Positions 12,481 to 24,137 of a stretch of DNA of 64,000 bases are shown here, one piece after another (within the stretch, counting starts at the first letter, position 1; every line of letters begins with the position of its first letter). The translations under genes and the position numbers were made by a program. Origin of the DNA: Sophora flavescens (Eukaryota > Streptophyta > Magnoliopsida > Fabales > Fabaceae); contig CM061063.1 of the NCBI GenBank assembly GCA_030762895.1, positions 212,830,667-212,894,666 of the forward strand, given 5' to 3'. The notes below the pieces were generated by a model that was given only the letters and a program-made list of their open reading frames with translations, made no database searches and was not told the origin of the DNA.

Positions 12481-13569
12481 CATGACACATTACACAACAA
12501 GGTACTTTATCAAAATAGCGCCCATATTGGTCACATATCAATATTAACAGCACTCTTTACATGTTTTGCACTTAAACAATCTTAATGACAAGATACAACT
12601 TAATAAGTAAACATATTAAAGAATATCAGAAGTTAAGAGCATGTAATCTCACAATATCATCTAGGGAGAGTGACCATCACCATAAAATCCAAAATATGAT
12701 CAATAATTTTTCCAACATATATTTCATTTAAATTTCACCCTAAAAAATAATTAAATAAGAAATATAATGCATTATTTTTCATAAAAAATACTTATCACTG
12801 TGAAAAATTTATAGTAAAATCAAGAATAAAGAGCAGAGCACAAAACGACATGGAAAACCGATGCCCGTAGAGAGCGCACTTTCTCTTACTCTCCGCTACC
12901 CGCGAGTGGGCTTCGCCAGGCTGCTATCAGCTTCAACCTCCAGCCAACCATGTTTACAGGAACGTTCAAAAACACGCAGGTATAGTTCTGCGGTGTTTTG
13001 CTCCGATTACAGTCTCGTTTCGTTGTGATTTCGCATGGGTTTTTATAAATAAAAAAAAAAGTTTCTAATCATTCTAGAGTAAAAGCCCCAATTTTTAACA
13101 ACTAAAACATATGATTTTAAGCTTTAAAAAAAACACAAGTTACATGAACCCTAACATCACCGTATTTTTCAAAATTCTTTCTCCATAGGGAACGAAAATT
13201 CGTGATTCCTTTGTGTTTAACTCAAAACACGGCATTTTATAAACCCAAAAGAAATAAAAAATAATAATAAACTAAGACTAATATCTTCAAGACTTATCAA
13301 GACGCTGCATCATCTCCTGTAAACTCTGAAAGACAACACCACTAATGAGATTTATAATTCCAGTAAGTAAATACAGTTCTAAAAGGTTTTCAAAAAGATG
13401 TTACTTTCAGCCGGCGCGGTAACCGGAAAAACAACCATGATAATCCGCCATTTTCAAAATAATATAATCTCAAAGTATTCCAAATAATAACATAAATAAA
13501 CCATAATACATACAATAATATCAGTACGATAAACATATGCGTGCAATGACATCTCATTGCTTTCTCTTC

Positions 13570-13930
13570 ATAGGAGTCATTTTGCCATTGCCTCGAATTA
13601 GGCCAATCTGCTGCCGCTACGAGTTAGGCCCTTTGTCATCTCTACGAAGGAAGCATCCACAACCTTACAATGTCCAACATTGTCTTCTCCATGTAGGAGG
13701 CCCTTTGTCATAGCCTCACATTAGGTCAATCTGTCATCGCTACGAGTTAGGCCCTTTGCCATCTCTACGAAGGAGGTACCCGTACCCTTGCAATAGTCAT
13801 TATTGCCTTCTCCTTGAGGGAGGCCCTTTGCCATTGCCTCGCATTAGGCCAATCTGTCATCGCTACGAGTTAGGCCCTTTGCCATCTCCTCAAAGGAGGT
13901 ATCTCAAACGATTATCTCTCCCCTTGAGAG
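13570..13930. repeat. 3 x 123-bp tandem array
   Basis: The phrase TACGAGTTAGGCCCTTTG starts at 13618, 13741 and 13864, giving an exact 123-base period. Each unit also has CATTGCCTCGCATTAGGCCA or a variant, and CATCTCTACGAAGGA. 123 is a multiple of three, and the open frame 13756-13974 is a by-product. It sits within the partial LTR-like repeat. Confidence 0.9.
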
Positions 13931-14629
13931 ATAACCAAATACAAACATATTACCATACAGTCATTCCAAAATAACATCAATGCATAACATCATGGCACAT
14001 GATTAATATTCATCAAGTTCATATCAAGACAACACAAAGGCACCACATTCATAAAAAGACATACCAAATAATAATCATATCACCCAAATAATTGCTCTTT
14101 AATTTCATATTCAAACCCTTTTAAAATCTATACCATGGAAGTTTCAGAAAAGAATGTTTACTTACATCTCGTAGACCTCCAAAAAGTTACAAAGGAACGA
14201 CTTCTCAAAAATTCTCCTCTTTCGATTAGTAATCCTTCCTTGTTTTGACCCATTCTTCTTTCTAATGCCTTATAGTAATGCGGCGCAGTCACATCTATTT
14301 TGGCTCTGGCCAAAAGAAAGAGGTTATATATATATATATATATATATAAAGGCCACGTGGATTAGGTTTCTTAAAGCTTGAGAATCTCTTGCTTCTTTCT
14401 TTTATTTTTTATAATTCAAACTTTGTGCTATAAAACACTAGATTTGACTAAAGCCAAATCTTTTTATACGTGGCCAAATTCTTGCTAGATTTTTATTCTT
14501 TTTTTTAATTTTAATTCTTTCAAATAAATATAATAGGCTCACTTATATTTATTATAAAAAAAATAGTTCTAATTAATTAGCTTGATCTTTTATTTAGAAG
14601 ACTATATTGAAATTTTAGGATGTTACAAA

Positions 14630-15719
14630 AGTAAAGCTCGAGAAAGCAAGGAAACTTGAAGAAAACAAGAAAAAAGGCAAACAAAGGAGTCTTGCCCGGC
14701 GAGCCACAACAGAAGACTGATCAAGAATTTGGCAACCATTTGGGCTCGCCCCGCGAACAAGTGCTCGCCTTGTGAAAGGGCTCTCGCCCCGCGAGAGTTC
14801 AAATTCAGACTGGAGCCCAAAATAAGTTATCGCCCCATGAACACCCGCTCGCCTTGCGAGCGGATGCTGTTTCAACATTGTATAAATAACTTGTTTTGGT
14901 GAAGATTAGGGATGAGTTTTAGATCTATTTCTTGTTTCTCTTGGAGCTATGTCTCCCTCAGTTTTTCTTAGGTTTAATTCTATTGTAATGACTTTTTCTC
15001 TTCTTGATTTGATCATGACTTCGATGAGGAACTAATCCTCTTTCTGAGAGAACGATGAAGCCTCTCATGATGACATAATAATTCAAGTGGTGTTTTTCTC
15101 ACTCCCTTCTCTTAATTTCTTGTTTCCTAATTCTAATTTTATTGAGTTAATCAAAAGAGCTCGTGGTTAACTAGTCAAGCGCGATGAGTCTGACTAGAGA
15201 TTCGTTCTTTAGGACTTAGGTTAGGAACACCGATTGAGCACTTCTAGAAATAGAGTAGGAGATTGGTTCAATCGAAATAGGGAGCCAAGAGCTTAATGAA
15301 TCTAATTGTGGGTTGTCGAATAGAAATATAGGCAATTTGCATGCGTAGGTATTTCCTTTCATGCTCGATCGAGACATTAGGATAAATTTGGGTACCTGGT
15401 TGGCAAAGAAATTGAACTTAGGGGTAAGATGATGATCACTTGGGTAGTATACATGATTGAGTAGGTGGATTCGTGACCTTAGAGCGTTAGCCATAACTGA
15501 ATCTAGATTATTATTTCTTGTTATTGATAATTGTTAAGTGATAATTTCTAGATAACCCTTTTTATCTCAATCACCTCCTAAAAGTTGACTTGGTCAAACT
15601 GTTTCTATTTACTTTGAATTGGGTAGAATTGGTCTCCCAATCCCTGAGTTCAACCTCGATAATTACTTGTCGTGTTTTTATTACTTGCATCGACCCGATA
15701 CACTTTACGGAGTCCATCA
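14630..15719 (-). mobile_element. Partial second copy of the 1.5-kb solo-LTR family
   Basis: This is the inverted counterpart of 3454-about 4755. The right end reads ...GATACACTTTACGGAGTCCATCA, matching the start of the copy at 3454, and the middle again carries CTCGCCCCGCGA-type motifs. The left end is cut where the LTR-like repeat ending at 14629 was inserted, since AAGTAAAGCTC resembles sequence about 200 bp inside the complete copy. The rest must lie beyond the window's left side. Confidence 0.75.
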
Positions 15720-16130
15720 CCCCTCCCATTTCCTCATTTCAACCAAACACAATGTCTAATTAAAATCCCTCCCCTCCCCGTACCTCCCAAACCCTCCATT
15801 TTACAAAAACACCCTAAGTGACCAAGACTAGGTTTCTGATCACACACAAAGCTTCCCAAAATAAACAATACACCTTTTAAGTCATTCACATTCACGGGTT
15901 TTAACAGATTATGAGAAAATAAAATAAGGAAATGCTTACCCATAACATGCACGATGCATAGCCAAGGCCTTGTAGAGTGCAAGGCCACTAAGGCCATTGC
16001 CTTCAGCCTCTTTTTTATCTTATTGTTTACTATATATATTGATGACAATTGACTTGGTAAGTGGTTGAATAATAAGGCCTAATTCCAAGTACAATGCGTG
16101 CATTATTCAGATAAAAAATCAATAACAAGT
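15720..16130. other. Spacer, nothing firmly recognised
   Basis: It begins with a C-rich stretch (CCCCTCCCATTTCC, CCCTCCCCTCCCCG) resembling the end of a small non-autonomous DNA element, but no inverted partner is visible. The remainder, including a short minus-strand frame at 15734-16048, has no recognisable domain. It ends where the duplicated unit starts at AATGTAATCTGCAAGG. Confidence 0.5.
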
Positions 16131-16746
16131 AATGTAATCTGCAAGGCGTAACATTAATTACATTTCAAAACTCGGGCTCGTGCTTTTCAGTTGAGACAAA
16201 AATCGGGTTCCAAAGACACGAAAACACAAGGAAAAAAGTGATGGAGATAATGGTCGATGCTTCACTTGTGAGGTTAAAGTGGTTCTCATCAATCCTTCCT
16301 TACTATGTTAGACTTCCAAGACTACCCATGCTCTCTCTCCCTCCCCTTTCTCTCTCTCGTACTTTCACTCTCTTCTAATCTACGAATTAGGGTTATGTCC
16401 AATCACTTTGTCTCCAGCCACTGTCCAACCTATTTATATCTCTCTTCCTTCCTATCTTTTTATCCCTCATTTACCCCTCTCTTTTTATTATCTCCCTTCC
16501 TCTCTTTGCTTTTGGTGCTCAGAATAGCAGGAGACAATCAAAATCCCATATCTACATGGTAGGAAGGCAAATGCAATTACATACCCCTTTTCCCTACCTT
16601 TTATTTATATAGGAAACAGGAAATTGGGACTGAATTGTCCTTTAAGATAAGGGTCTTATGGGAACAAAGTTATATTTTTAACCTTTTCATCCTAAGAGAC
16701 CTTTTTAAGTTGTTAAGGTGCGTCAATTTATGAACTGTCCTATCTA
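16131..16746. repeat. Duplicated unit copy A, left part
   Basis: This matches 51714-52310 of copy B closely. It includes a CT-rich run near 16330-16375, and copy A carries about 24 extra bases (around 16376-16400) not in B. The unit is interrupted by E2 at 16747 and resumes at 38783. It is not a gene: no conserved frame spans it. Confidence 0.85.
16742..16746. repeat. E2 target-site duplication, left (ATCTA)
   Basis: ATCTA here is repeated at 38783-38787 on the far side of E2. Copy B has a single ATCTA at 52306-52310 in uninterrupted sequence, which directly shows the pre-insertion site. Confidence 0.95.
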
Positions 16747-17214
16747 TGTAACACCCTAGTTTTTACACCTAGGCTTAATTATTTTATTTGGATGTTTAAG
16801 TATATTTTGTTATGTGGTTTAGTTTGAGTAATTAAATTAATCTCTTCAAATTATTTTATTGGGTGCGTTAGCACTGACTTATTTCAGTGAATGCACGCTT
16901 ACTAGACAATAATTTATGTTATTGTCACTATTATACCAGTACAGAAAAATATTTTAAATAATATGATTAAGAGAAAAGCATTTTCATATATTTGTTCTAT
17001 TTAATTTTAGAGTTAAAAATATTTTGGTTTGACCTTAATCGGAGATTAAATTCTGGACTGAGTATTTTCTTAGTTGATTAGTTCAACTATTAATCTTTAC
17101 TCTAATTTGAATTTCGAAATCATATCTTTATCAATCTTTATTTTTAGATTCCAAAAAGTGAAAACATGTTTATTTTAGGCCTAATATTTATCACTCATTT
17201 TGTACCTATCACTA

Positions 17215-17345
17215 AGTAATTAGTTTAAAAACTCAACTTTTACACTTTTCTCTCTCTCTTTCTCGACGCCCTCTCCCTCTTTTCTCTTTTCTTTCTCTGC
17301 TTCTTCTTCTTTCTTTCTTTCTTCTTTCTTTTTCTATTCTTCCAC
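17215..17345 (+). promoter_or_regulatory. Candidate LTR core promoter and CT-rich leader
   Basis: TTTAAAAACTC could serve as a TATA-like element. About 30 bases downstream begins a long CT tract (CTCTCTCTCTTTCTC...), a typical plant pyrimidine patch or leader. This order is kept in all LTR copies of the family in the window. No experimental start site can be read from sequence, so the call is tentative. Confidence 0.35.
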
Positions 17346-19377
17346 CTCACTCCACCTTCTTCCTCCTCCTTCTCAACAACCAGACGCGCGCCACCCTTGG
17401 ACAGCTGCTGCCACCACTCGGTGTGCGCGAAGAGGGAGACACGATTGCGTCCCCGCACGCGTCGTCGAGCAAGCGGCCGAGCCACCGTGTCCTGCGTCGG
17501 ACCGCCATCGCCTCACCATGGTAAGCGCCATTCATGGTGGTTTCGAACCCAACTCGTTGGATAAGCTTTCCTCTTATTCTTTTATGCTCTCTTTCAACTC
17601 TGTTGTTCTTGTTCACTGTAGAATAACCGTTGTCCTCCGTGCCGTCGCCGTCCGCCGCCGTGAGGAGCCCCATAACAGCCACCACAACTTCTTCTTCTTC
17701 CTTGGGTGAGTCAAAACCCTCTCTTGTGTCTCAGATTTAAAAACCCCAAATTGATTTTTGAAACCCTAACCCTAGCCTTTTTAATTCAGCTTCCAATCTT
17801 GAAATTGAAGCTTGTTTTATGCTATTGGGACTATGAATTTGTGTTTCCCTAAACCAATTTCATTATTCTTTAGTTAAAATGAGTTTTCCCTAAATTGTAT
17901 TTGGGAGCCCTAAACCCCCAATTTGATTTTATTTGAATTTGGGTATGTTTTTGTGAAATTAATTATGATTTAGTGCAATTAGGACTCTTAATTGATGATT
18001 CCTAAGTTCTTTTTCATGATCCTATAATCAAAACAAAGTTTCCTTAAAGGGTATTGTGAAGCGTAAGCTTCAAACATGATTTTCTTTGAAAATAACCTTG
18101 ATTGGTAATAAGATTAAGTGTTTAGAACAAATTAGAATGTGTGTTTGATCATGTGTAATTGATTTCTTGATTTCTGGTTGTTACGCGTTGTTGGATTCCC
18201 TCTCTGAGACGTTTGATACGGCTATGCTTGCTTGATGGAGTAGATATGGAGCTAACGTGAGCATTAAGACGAGGATCCTTTACTTGTCTTCAAAGGTAAC
18301 GGGGGCTTGCCTGATGGATTTTTCTCAATAACCATTTGCTTGTAGTGTAGTCTGTATAATTTATGTGGTTGTGGTTATCTGTTTATGTGGTTTATGTCGT
18401 GTTGTTTATCTGAGTATCGTTAATCGATCTGCTTTAAGTTATTTGATTATTTGTAGTGTATATTATATTGTTATGATGCATGATCTGTCTGGTGGTATAA
18501 TTCTGATAATTGCAGTTGAATGTTGCTTGTGAGTGTTGTTTGAGAAGCCTGACTGTGGTCAGTGCACAACTGATTAATCAGATAAAAGCTTTAACAAGCT
18601 ATGTAAATTATATTCAATGTTTTATGGGAAATGTTGGAATATAATAGTGGTGGAAAATATTATTTTGGAAAAATAATGAGTTTTGAGAAACATTATTATT
18701 TTGATGATTTATTAGTGTAAAAGTAAATTGAGTCACAATGAGAGCGACATCGAGAAAATTGTTTCAATGAAAAAAGCTAAGTTTTGGCTTAAAATGCTTT
18801 AAAGTGATAATTGATGGCAAATTTGGAAAAGTATAGACGACAAATATTTTTGAAACAGCAGTGCATATTTTGAGAAAATTAAACCTCAAGTGACTCATTG
18901 GTTTGTGAAAAACTAAGTTTTTATTATTTAAGGATTTTATAATGAATTTCAACCTTGGAAAAGAATTTCTGAAAAATCAAAAGTTGAGTTAACCGTGTTG
19001 TAAGTACGGTTGGACTTAGTAATCGAGACGACTAATGTTCTGTGTTGTGATGGACTCAGTCATTTGGACTTTGAGGGCCTATATTGTATACATGAGGTAT
19101 ACTGTGTTGAAAACATTGAAGATGTTTTCTAGTACCACGAACCTAGGACTGGTGCACCGGTCAAGAGGTGTCGGGATTGAGCACTCGGACAGTGAGGTCC
19201 AGTGTTGTGATGAAAGTTTTAAAGATGTTTTAAAACTATGTGAGTCGTAAGCCATTTTGAGCTTCGGCAAAGTAAAGATCGACCACAAAGAAAAATGACA
19301 AGAATAAAATGTTTTGCATGCATATTCAGCAGACGTGCCTACGAGGTTAATCATGATATCTTTATGATATTCCTGAA

Positions 19378-19624
19378 ATCGACGTGTTCATTGTGCCTTT
19401 GGTCAATCGACGTACAATGAAATCAGGGTATTTTATGATATTCATGTAATCGACGTATTCATTGCGCCTTTAGGCAATCGACGTATAATGAAATTCATTA
19501 CGCCTTGGGCAATCGACGTGCAATGGAAAAATCCATAAATCGACGTTCTCACTGTTCCGGACAGTGGGCTATGGTAAAATCGACGTGCCTCTGTTGGCAA
19601 AAATCGGCGTGCCTCTTTTGGCAA
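19378..19624 (+). repeat. ATCGACGT repeat array in E2 5' LTR
   Basis: Seven exact ATCGACGT motifs and one ATCGGCGT variant occur in 250 bp. Several are arranged as CATTG.GCC..GGCAATCGACGT.CAATG, which can fold back on itself. ACGT cores are bZIP-type binding sites, and the dyads could also act in RNA. The 3' LTR has nine motifs (37587-37870). E1, E3 and the solo LTR lack the array. Confidence 0.8.
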
Positions 19625-20541
19625 TCCAGCTTGATCAGCTCATTTTAAATGATGTTGCGGGTCTCCGGAGATTAGGTATGAATGTTTAGTTGATGTTTTG
19701 AAGTGTTCATGCATAGTTTTCCAACGTTGATGTTTGGGGTGTGGAATCCATTGATAAATTATTAGCTTATAAATGCTTGTGTGATAAATGTATATGTGTT
19801 CTGTGGTGTCGTGCATTTAGTTATTGTGTTAAATCCATTTATTGGCGTCTCACCCTTACACACATATCAGGTTTCTTCTGGTTCGCTATTGTACCCTGAG
19901 TACTTTAAAACAGATGGTGCAGAGGAGTCTTTCTAAGTCATTCAGAGACTTAGATCTAGTTACTTGATGGAGTACTTGATTGTGGAATGATCACGTGAGT
20001 TTTCTCAGGAATAACTTTTAGAAAGACCAGCCTAGGGTTTGAGACTTAGATTAATTTTGATAGTATGTATGAGTATGGCTCAGAGAGCCTTTATTCTAAA
20101 ATGAAATGTTTGTGGCTCGGAGAGCGTTCTTTTGAAAGAAAACTTAAACTTTTCCTTTTGGTCATGTATAGCTAATTGATATAACTATCTTTAGCATATT
20201 ACTGCTTGGAGGTACTTGGTGTAATTGAAATTCTGGAAGTGAAAATGTAATTATTTTAGTAGGTGTTCTTTTTCTGGGATGTCCAAATTACAGAGGAGAC
20301 TCTGTCAAAATTTTCTAGCTTTTATTCAAGTATCCTTTAAATGAAATAGGCTTGACAGGCCATGACAGTAAGTTTGTGAGTTGATTAAGGCTAAGGTGTG
20401 GATACGTGACAAAATTTTTATACTCAATTTCAGACCCTTATGTACTTATATAAATTATTTTCCGAAAGTACCAGAAAATTGTCCTTTTAATTTTATTTTC
20501 ACACGTGTTAAGTAGTAATGCCCAAGGGGGGTGTTACAAAG

Positions 20542-20553
20542 TGGTATCAGAGC
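20542..20553 (+). other. E2 primer-binding site
   Basis: TGGTATCAGAGC, complementary to the 3' end of initiator tRNA-Met, starts three bases after the 5' LTR end at 20538. Confidence 0.93.
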
Positions 20554-23500
20554 TGGTCGAGTCTTTCGGGATCTTTGGGGAATAGGTCTGTTAAGTTTTT
20601 GTTGTGTGATCTCTGGTTGGTTCTTGTTTGAAGTGTTTCTTGTTGAAGCAATGTGTGTTGACGCACAAGAATATGTTTTCTTGATGGTTTTCCAAGGGCT
20701 TTATGTCATGGGAGACAATATTCTAGGTTTATGGTTAGCAAAGGACATTGATTTTTTGATTGATTTAGTTTCTGGATTCGGTCAGATCTCTATCGCTTTG
20801 TGTAGGATGTTACCTACAAAGTTGAAACGAGTTCGACGACTCGATTCAACTGAAAGATCGGTGGTTTGAATCGTTTGTTAGACCAAGTGTTTTCCATGTG
20901 AAGCACCAACGTTGTGTGGAGGCTCGTGTCACCGTCTAGATTTCTGACGACTAGGTAAAAGAACGAATTATGAATAAGTATTCTCTAACTTGTGTAGTTG
21001 ATTTGGTAAATCTATTTTGAGGAGTTGTCAACTACTCAAAGATCGACTTGAAGATGAGTTAGTATCAGATTGGAGTGATGACCTATCTAAGGTTTTGCAT
21101 CGTCAACTCAGTTTATGAGGAAAGATCAACCTTTTGTATGTTGGATCGATTGATTAAGTTGTCCGGGATCGTACCCAATTCAATGTGGTCATACTAAGCT
21201 TGGCTAGAAAGACGTGTATGTTGGTTGGAACCAAGACGAATCGAGTGGATTTTTGATCTTGGGTGAGTGTCTCGTGATTAAGGAACTCTTAATTGTACCC
21301 TTTGATTCTCTTGTGTTTGTCAGTTGACATTTATTTCTCGAATCCTGTGATTGTATTAGATAATCACAACGGTGAAGTTTGTGTGGGTCAGATAAATTTT
21401 TTGATTTTAATTTGCAGTCTGTCAGGACTCATGAATTAGTTATGCTGATTCATAAATTTCCAGTTATTCATTTTTTTGTTGTGAGAAGTCGTACTCACAC
21501 TTCTAAATGATCCTCGATGTATTAGACATTTGAGTGAATTGGTTTAAAGGAATCGATTGGTCTGGATACTTTCACACTTTGTTGATAAAAGTGGTTATGA
21601 CTATTTGTTGAGTTATAACCCATATAATTTCGTGATAGCAGAAGTTTCTTGGTGAAACTTAGTTTCGTCACTTCTATTTTTGATAGAGGTGAAAGTCATC
21701 ATTTTGTAAATTCTTTGTATTAAGAATAAGAATTAATCCTCTTGGGATTAGACATTATTCACTTCTTGATTATTTGAATCCGTTGGAAGATTCTTGTGGA
21801 AGAATGAACTTTATTAGATTCATGTCTGTAAATGTGTATTGATCATGCATTTTTACACCCACGAACCTGATGGAATGATCTTTTTCCATACTGGATGTTC
21901 CTGTATCCTTCAAATTAATGAAATTCTTTTCTATGCTTATGTGAAAGTGAAATCCAGGAAAAAAAATCTTTTCTTGAGAAATTCTTTTATGATCACCAAG
22001 GTCATGTCTTATTGCGGTTCGAAAGTACTTGTTATCGTTGATCATCTTATTTCTACGTATTCTCCAAACGTCGTCGATGTGTGACCCATCTCATCAGTCA
22101 TGAGTTGGATATCTCCACATCAAGATGTCAGAGTTAGTCGAGTACAGTGAAAAATGGATAGTTTAACAATTGAGACATTCCTTGTTAAGATATTGGCATT
22201 GCCATGAATCTTTGTTATGAGTTTTCTGAAGACCTGCATGAGTCTTGTTTGAATTCAAGTGATCGTTGATCGACTGGTGAAGTCTACATCTTTCTTACGA
22301 GTTAAGATCCATAAGCAGTGTTAGTGAACCGAATAAGGTATCAGACGATTGTTCAAACTTCAAGGAGTATCTTCAAGTGTTGTTTCAGATGAAAAATGGA
22401 AGTTTATCAACTTGTGTCGGTTAAGTTTACTTTAAGTGTTGAGGACTAAGTTGAGACTAAGTCCAACTGATCATCCTCAGTGGGATGGATAAGGAATGAG
22501 GTGACCTATCTTTAGCAGGTTAGTTGGGAGATAGTGTGGTACTTAATTTTTGTCATCTCTATGGTAGGATGAACCAAAGTTGATAGGAGCTTTGTTAATG
22601 TATAGATGTGAATGGTATGATGAGAACCCTTAAGTTCAACATCATTGAGTGAGATGATTACAATGGATCTTATCATGATCGAGGCAGATATATCATTAAA
22701 GGAATTTAGAGTAGTGATCAATGTTTATGGTTAATGTTGACTTAGTGAGTCCGAGAATTAACGGAAAAATATATAGGGTAGTTTTCCTTAAGCTGAACGG
22801 AAATAGTAAAGAGGAGTTCTTGAGTGAAACTAAGTGGTTAGAAAAGTTTAAGAATTATTATTTTGGATAATTCAAACTGAAGTGATTTCTTTAGTTGTAG
22901 TTGCATGGATCGAGGAATGTAATCGTATTCTTTAAGATTGAAATGAATGACTATGATATAATTTGGAGTGGTGGAATATATTCAAAGGAAACTAAGACTA
23001 TAATTGTGTACTTTGAGTTGAAGGTTGATGTATGATGGGGTAAAATTAGTGTTGAACTTGATGTTCGTCGTGAGGATAAGGTGTTGAAGAAGTTTTGCTA
23101 GCAGACAAATCTTGAGGTAAGAAGTGATGAACTTTTGATTATGTCTTTCGAGTGTGATAAGCTATGGCGAAATGTTTATAATCTTTAAGGTCTTAATAAA
23201 CTGGACATTTTTAAAATCTAAGATTGCCATTGGGGAGTGTCCACCCGGATTTCTTGGCTTTGTTTTAGTGCAGCTCTTAGGGGTAATGGCCTTAGAGAAA
23301 CTTTGTTTTATAATCTCTTTTCTAGGATGCAAATATATAAGATAAGGGCAGATATGATACAAGCACTTCCTTGCCTAAGTGATAGAGCTATGTCTTCAGA
23401 TGGATAAATTGTTAGGAGTTGTGATGTATTTTCCTTGGACAATAGGGTAGATATGCATGGGAAATTTCTTAAACTAGGGACACTAACGGGGCTTGAGAAC

Positions 23501-24124
23501 CAAATTGAAAATGAGAGGCAAATGAAGGATATGAAATAGAAGTAGGCAAAAGATTCGAGAGGAATTAAGAAGAAAACGGACTCTGTTGGATGTGGTAAGA
23601 TTCAATTTCAATAAGATTAAATTTTTTAGGTTCTTGGAGCAAAGTTTATCATGTGCAACTCAGGAATGTTATGACGTTTTGATTGGAGACTTGAAAAGTG
23701 TGAATTTGATATGACTAGAAGAATAGACTAAGCCCAATGGACTAAGACTATGATTTCATATCTTGAGTAGAAGGTTAATTGATGTTATGGTAAAGTTAGC
23801 GTGGGTTTTAATGTTAGTTGTGAAAGTTGGATATTGGAGAAAGTTTTTCTAATGGATCTATATTGAGAAGTGAAGAGATTAAGCGTTGATTTTGTTCTTT
23901 AAAGTGTAATAGACTAAGGTGAAATATCGAAGGTAGTGGAGATAATGCGTAGGTAAAATGTCTCGAGGATAAATAGAATGGCATAAGAATCGATCTTGTT
24001 ATAGAGTTATAGATGAAAGGAATGAAGCGACGAGAATACAAAGTAAGATTTTAGGGTCAAAGTGTGATTACAAAATCCTGTTTAGTTTTGAGCTACGAAA
24101 TTTCGAGGACGAAATTTTTTTTTT
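20554..24124 (+). mobile_element. E2 internal region, non-coding
   Basis: It aligns with the E1 and E3 internal regions but carries about 400 bp (around 20998-21400) that both others lack, so it represents a distinct subfamily. Frames are short: 20531-20869 starts inside the LTR end and has no known domain, and 21839-22084 is shared with E1 and E3. The equivalent of the 101-codon E1/E3 frame (near 23235-23540) is broken by stops. No catalytic motifs of retrotransposon proteins are visible. Confidence 0.75.
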
Positions 24125-24137
24125 AGAGGGGTAGTAA
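24125..24137 (+). other. E2 polypurine tract
   Basis: AGAGGGGTAGTAA directly before the 3' LTR start TGTAACACCC, preceded by a run of Ts. The sequence just before the T-run (TTTCGAGGACGAAA) also lies at the pol 3' end in many plant Ty3/gypsy elements, which hints at the parental lineage. Confidence 0.85.

Larger units (their letters stand above)
10361..14629 (-). repeat. Partial large LTR-like repeat of another family
   Basis: This stretch ends with GGATGTTACA at 14629, the mirror of an LTR start TGTAACATCC. No polypurine tract follows, so it is a 5' LTR or a solo LTR. Its other end was separated by E1 and is not visible. It holds a direct duplication of about 1.76 kb (10361-10930 resembles 12125-12480), sub-repeats containing CCCCTTTGGGCAGA, a 3 x 123-bp array, two TA runs and one GC-rich patch (12860-13020). 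No convincing coding sequence is visible. Confidence 0.6.
16747..20538 (+). repeat. E2 5' LTR, 3792 bp
   Basis: It starts TGTAACACCCTAG and ends GGGGGTGTTACA, with the PBS three bases later. Contents in order: a U3-like AT-rich part, TTTAAAAACTC just before a pyrimidine tract (17245-17345), a GC-rich module (17370-17670), a telo-box (17761-17774), an exon-like stretch with a CAAAGGTAACG donor-like site (about 18291), and a CGACGT repeat array (19378-19624). The 64-codon frame at 17518-17709 is present in both LTRs, which only reflects LTR identity. Confidence 0.93.

Noticed and set aside
15720..15800. Small DNA transposon end (C-rich CCCCTCCC motifs)
   Set aside because: Only one end is visible, without an inverted partner, so the call cannot be supported.
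17518..17709. Host gene first exon (ATGGTAAGC...) in a GC-rich island
   Set aside because: It is inside a defined LTR and is repeated in the paired LTR at 24906-25097. It has no downstream exons encoding a known protein.
20531..20869. 112-codon frame starting at the LTR/PBS junction as a gag start
   Set aside because: It begins within the LTR end, runs through the PBS and has no gag or zinc-knuckle features. E1 and E3 equivalents are shorter and differ.
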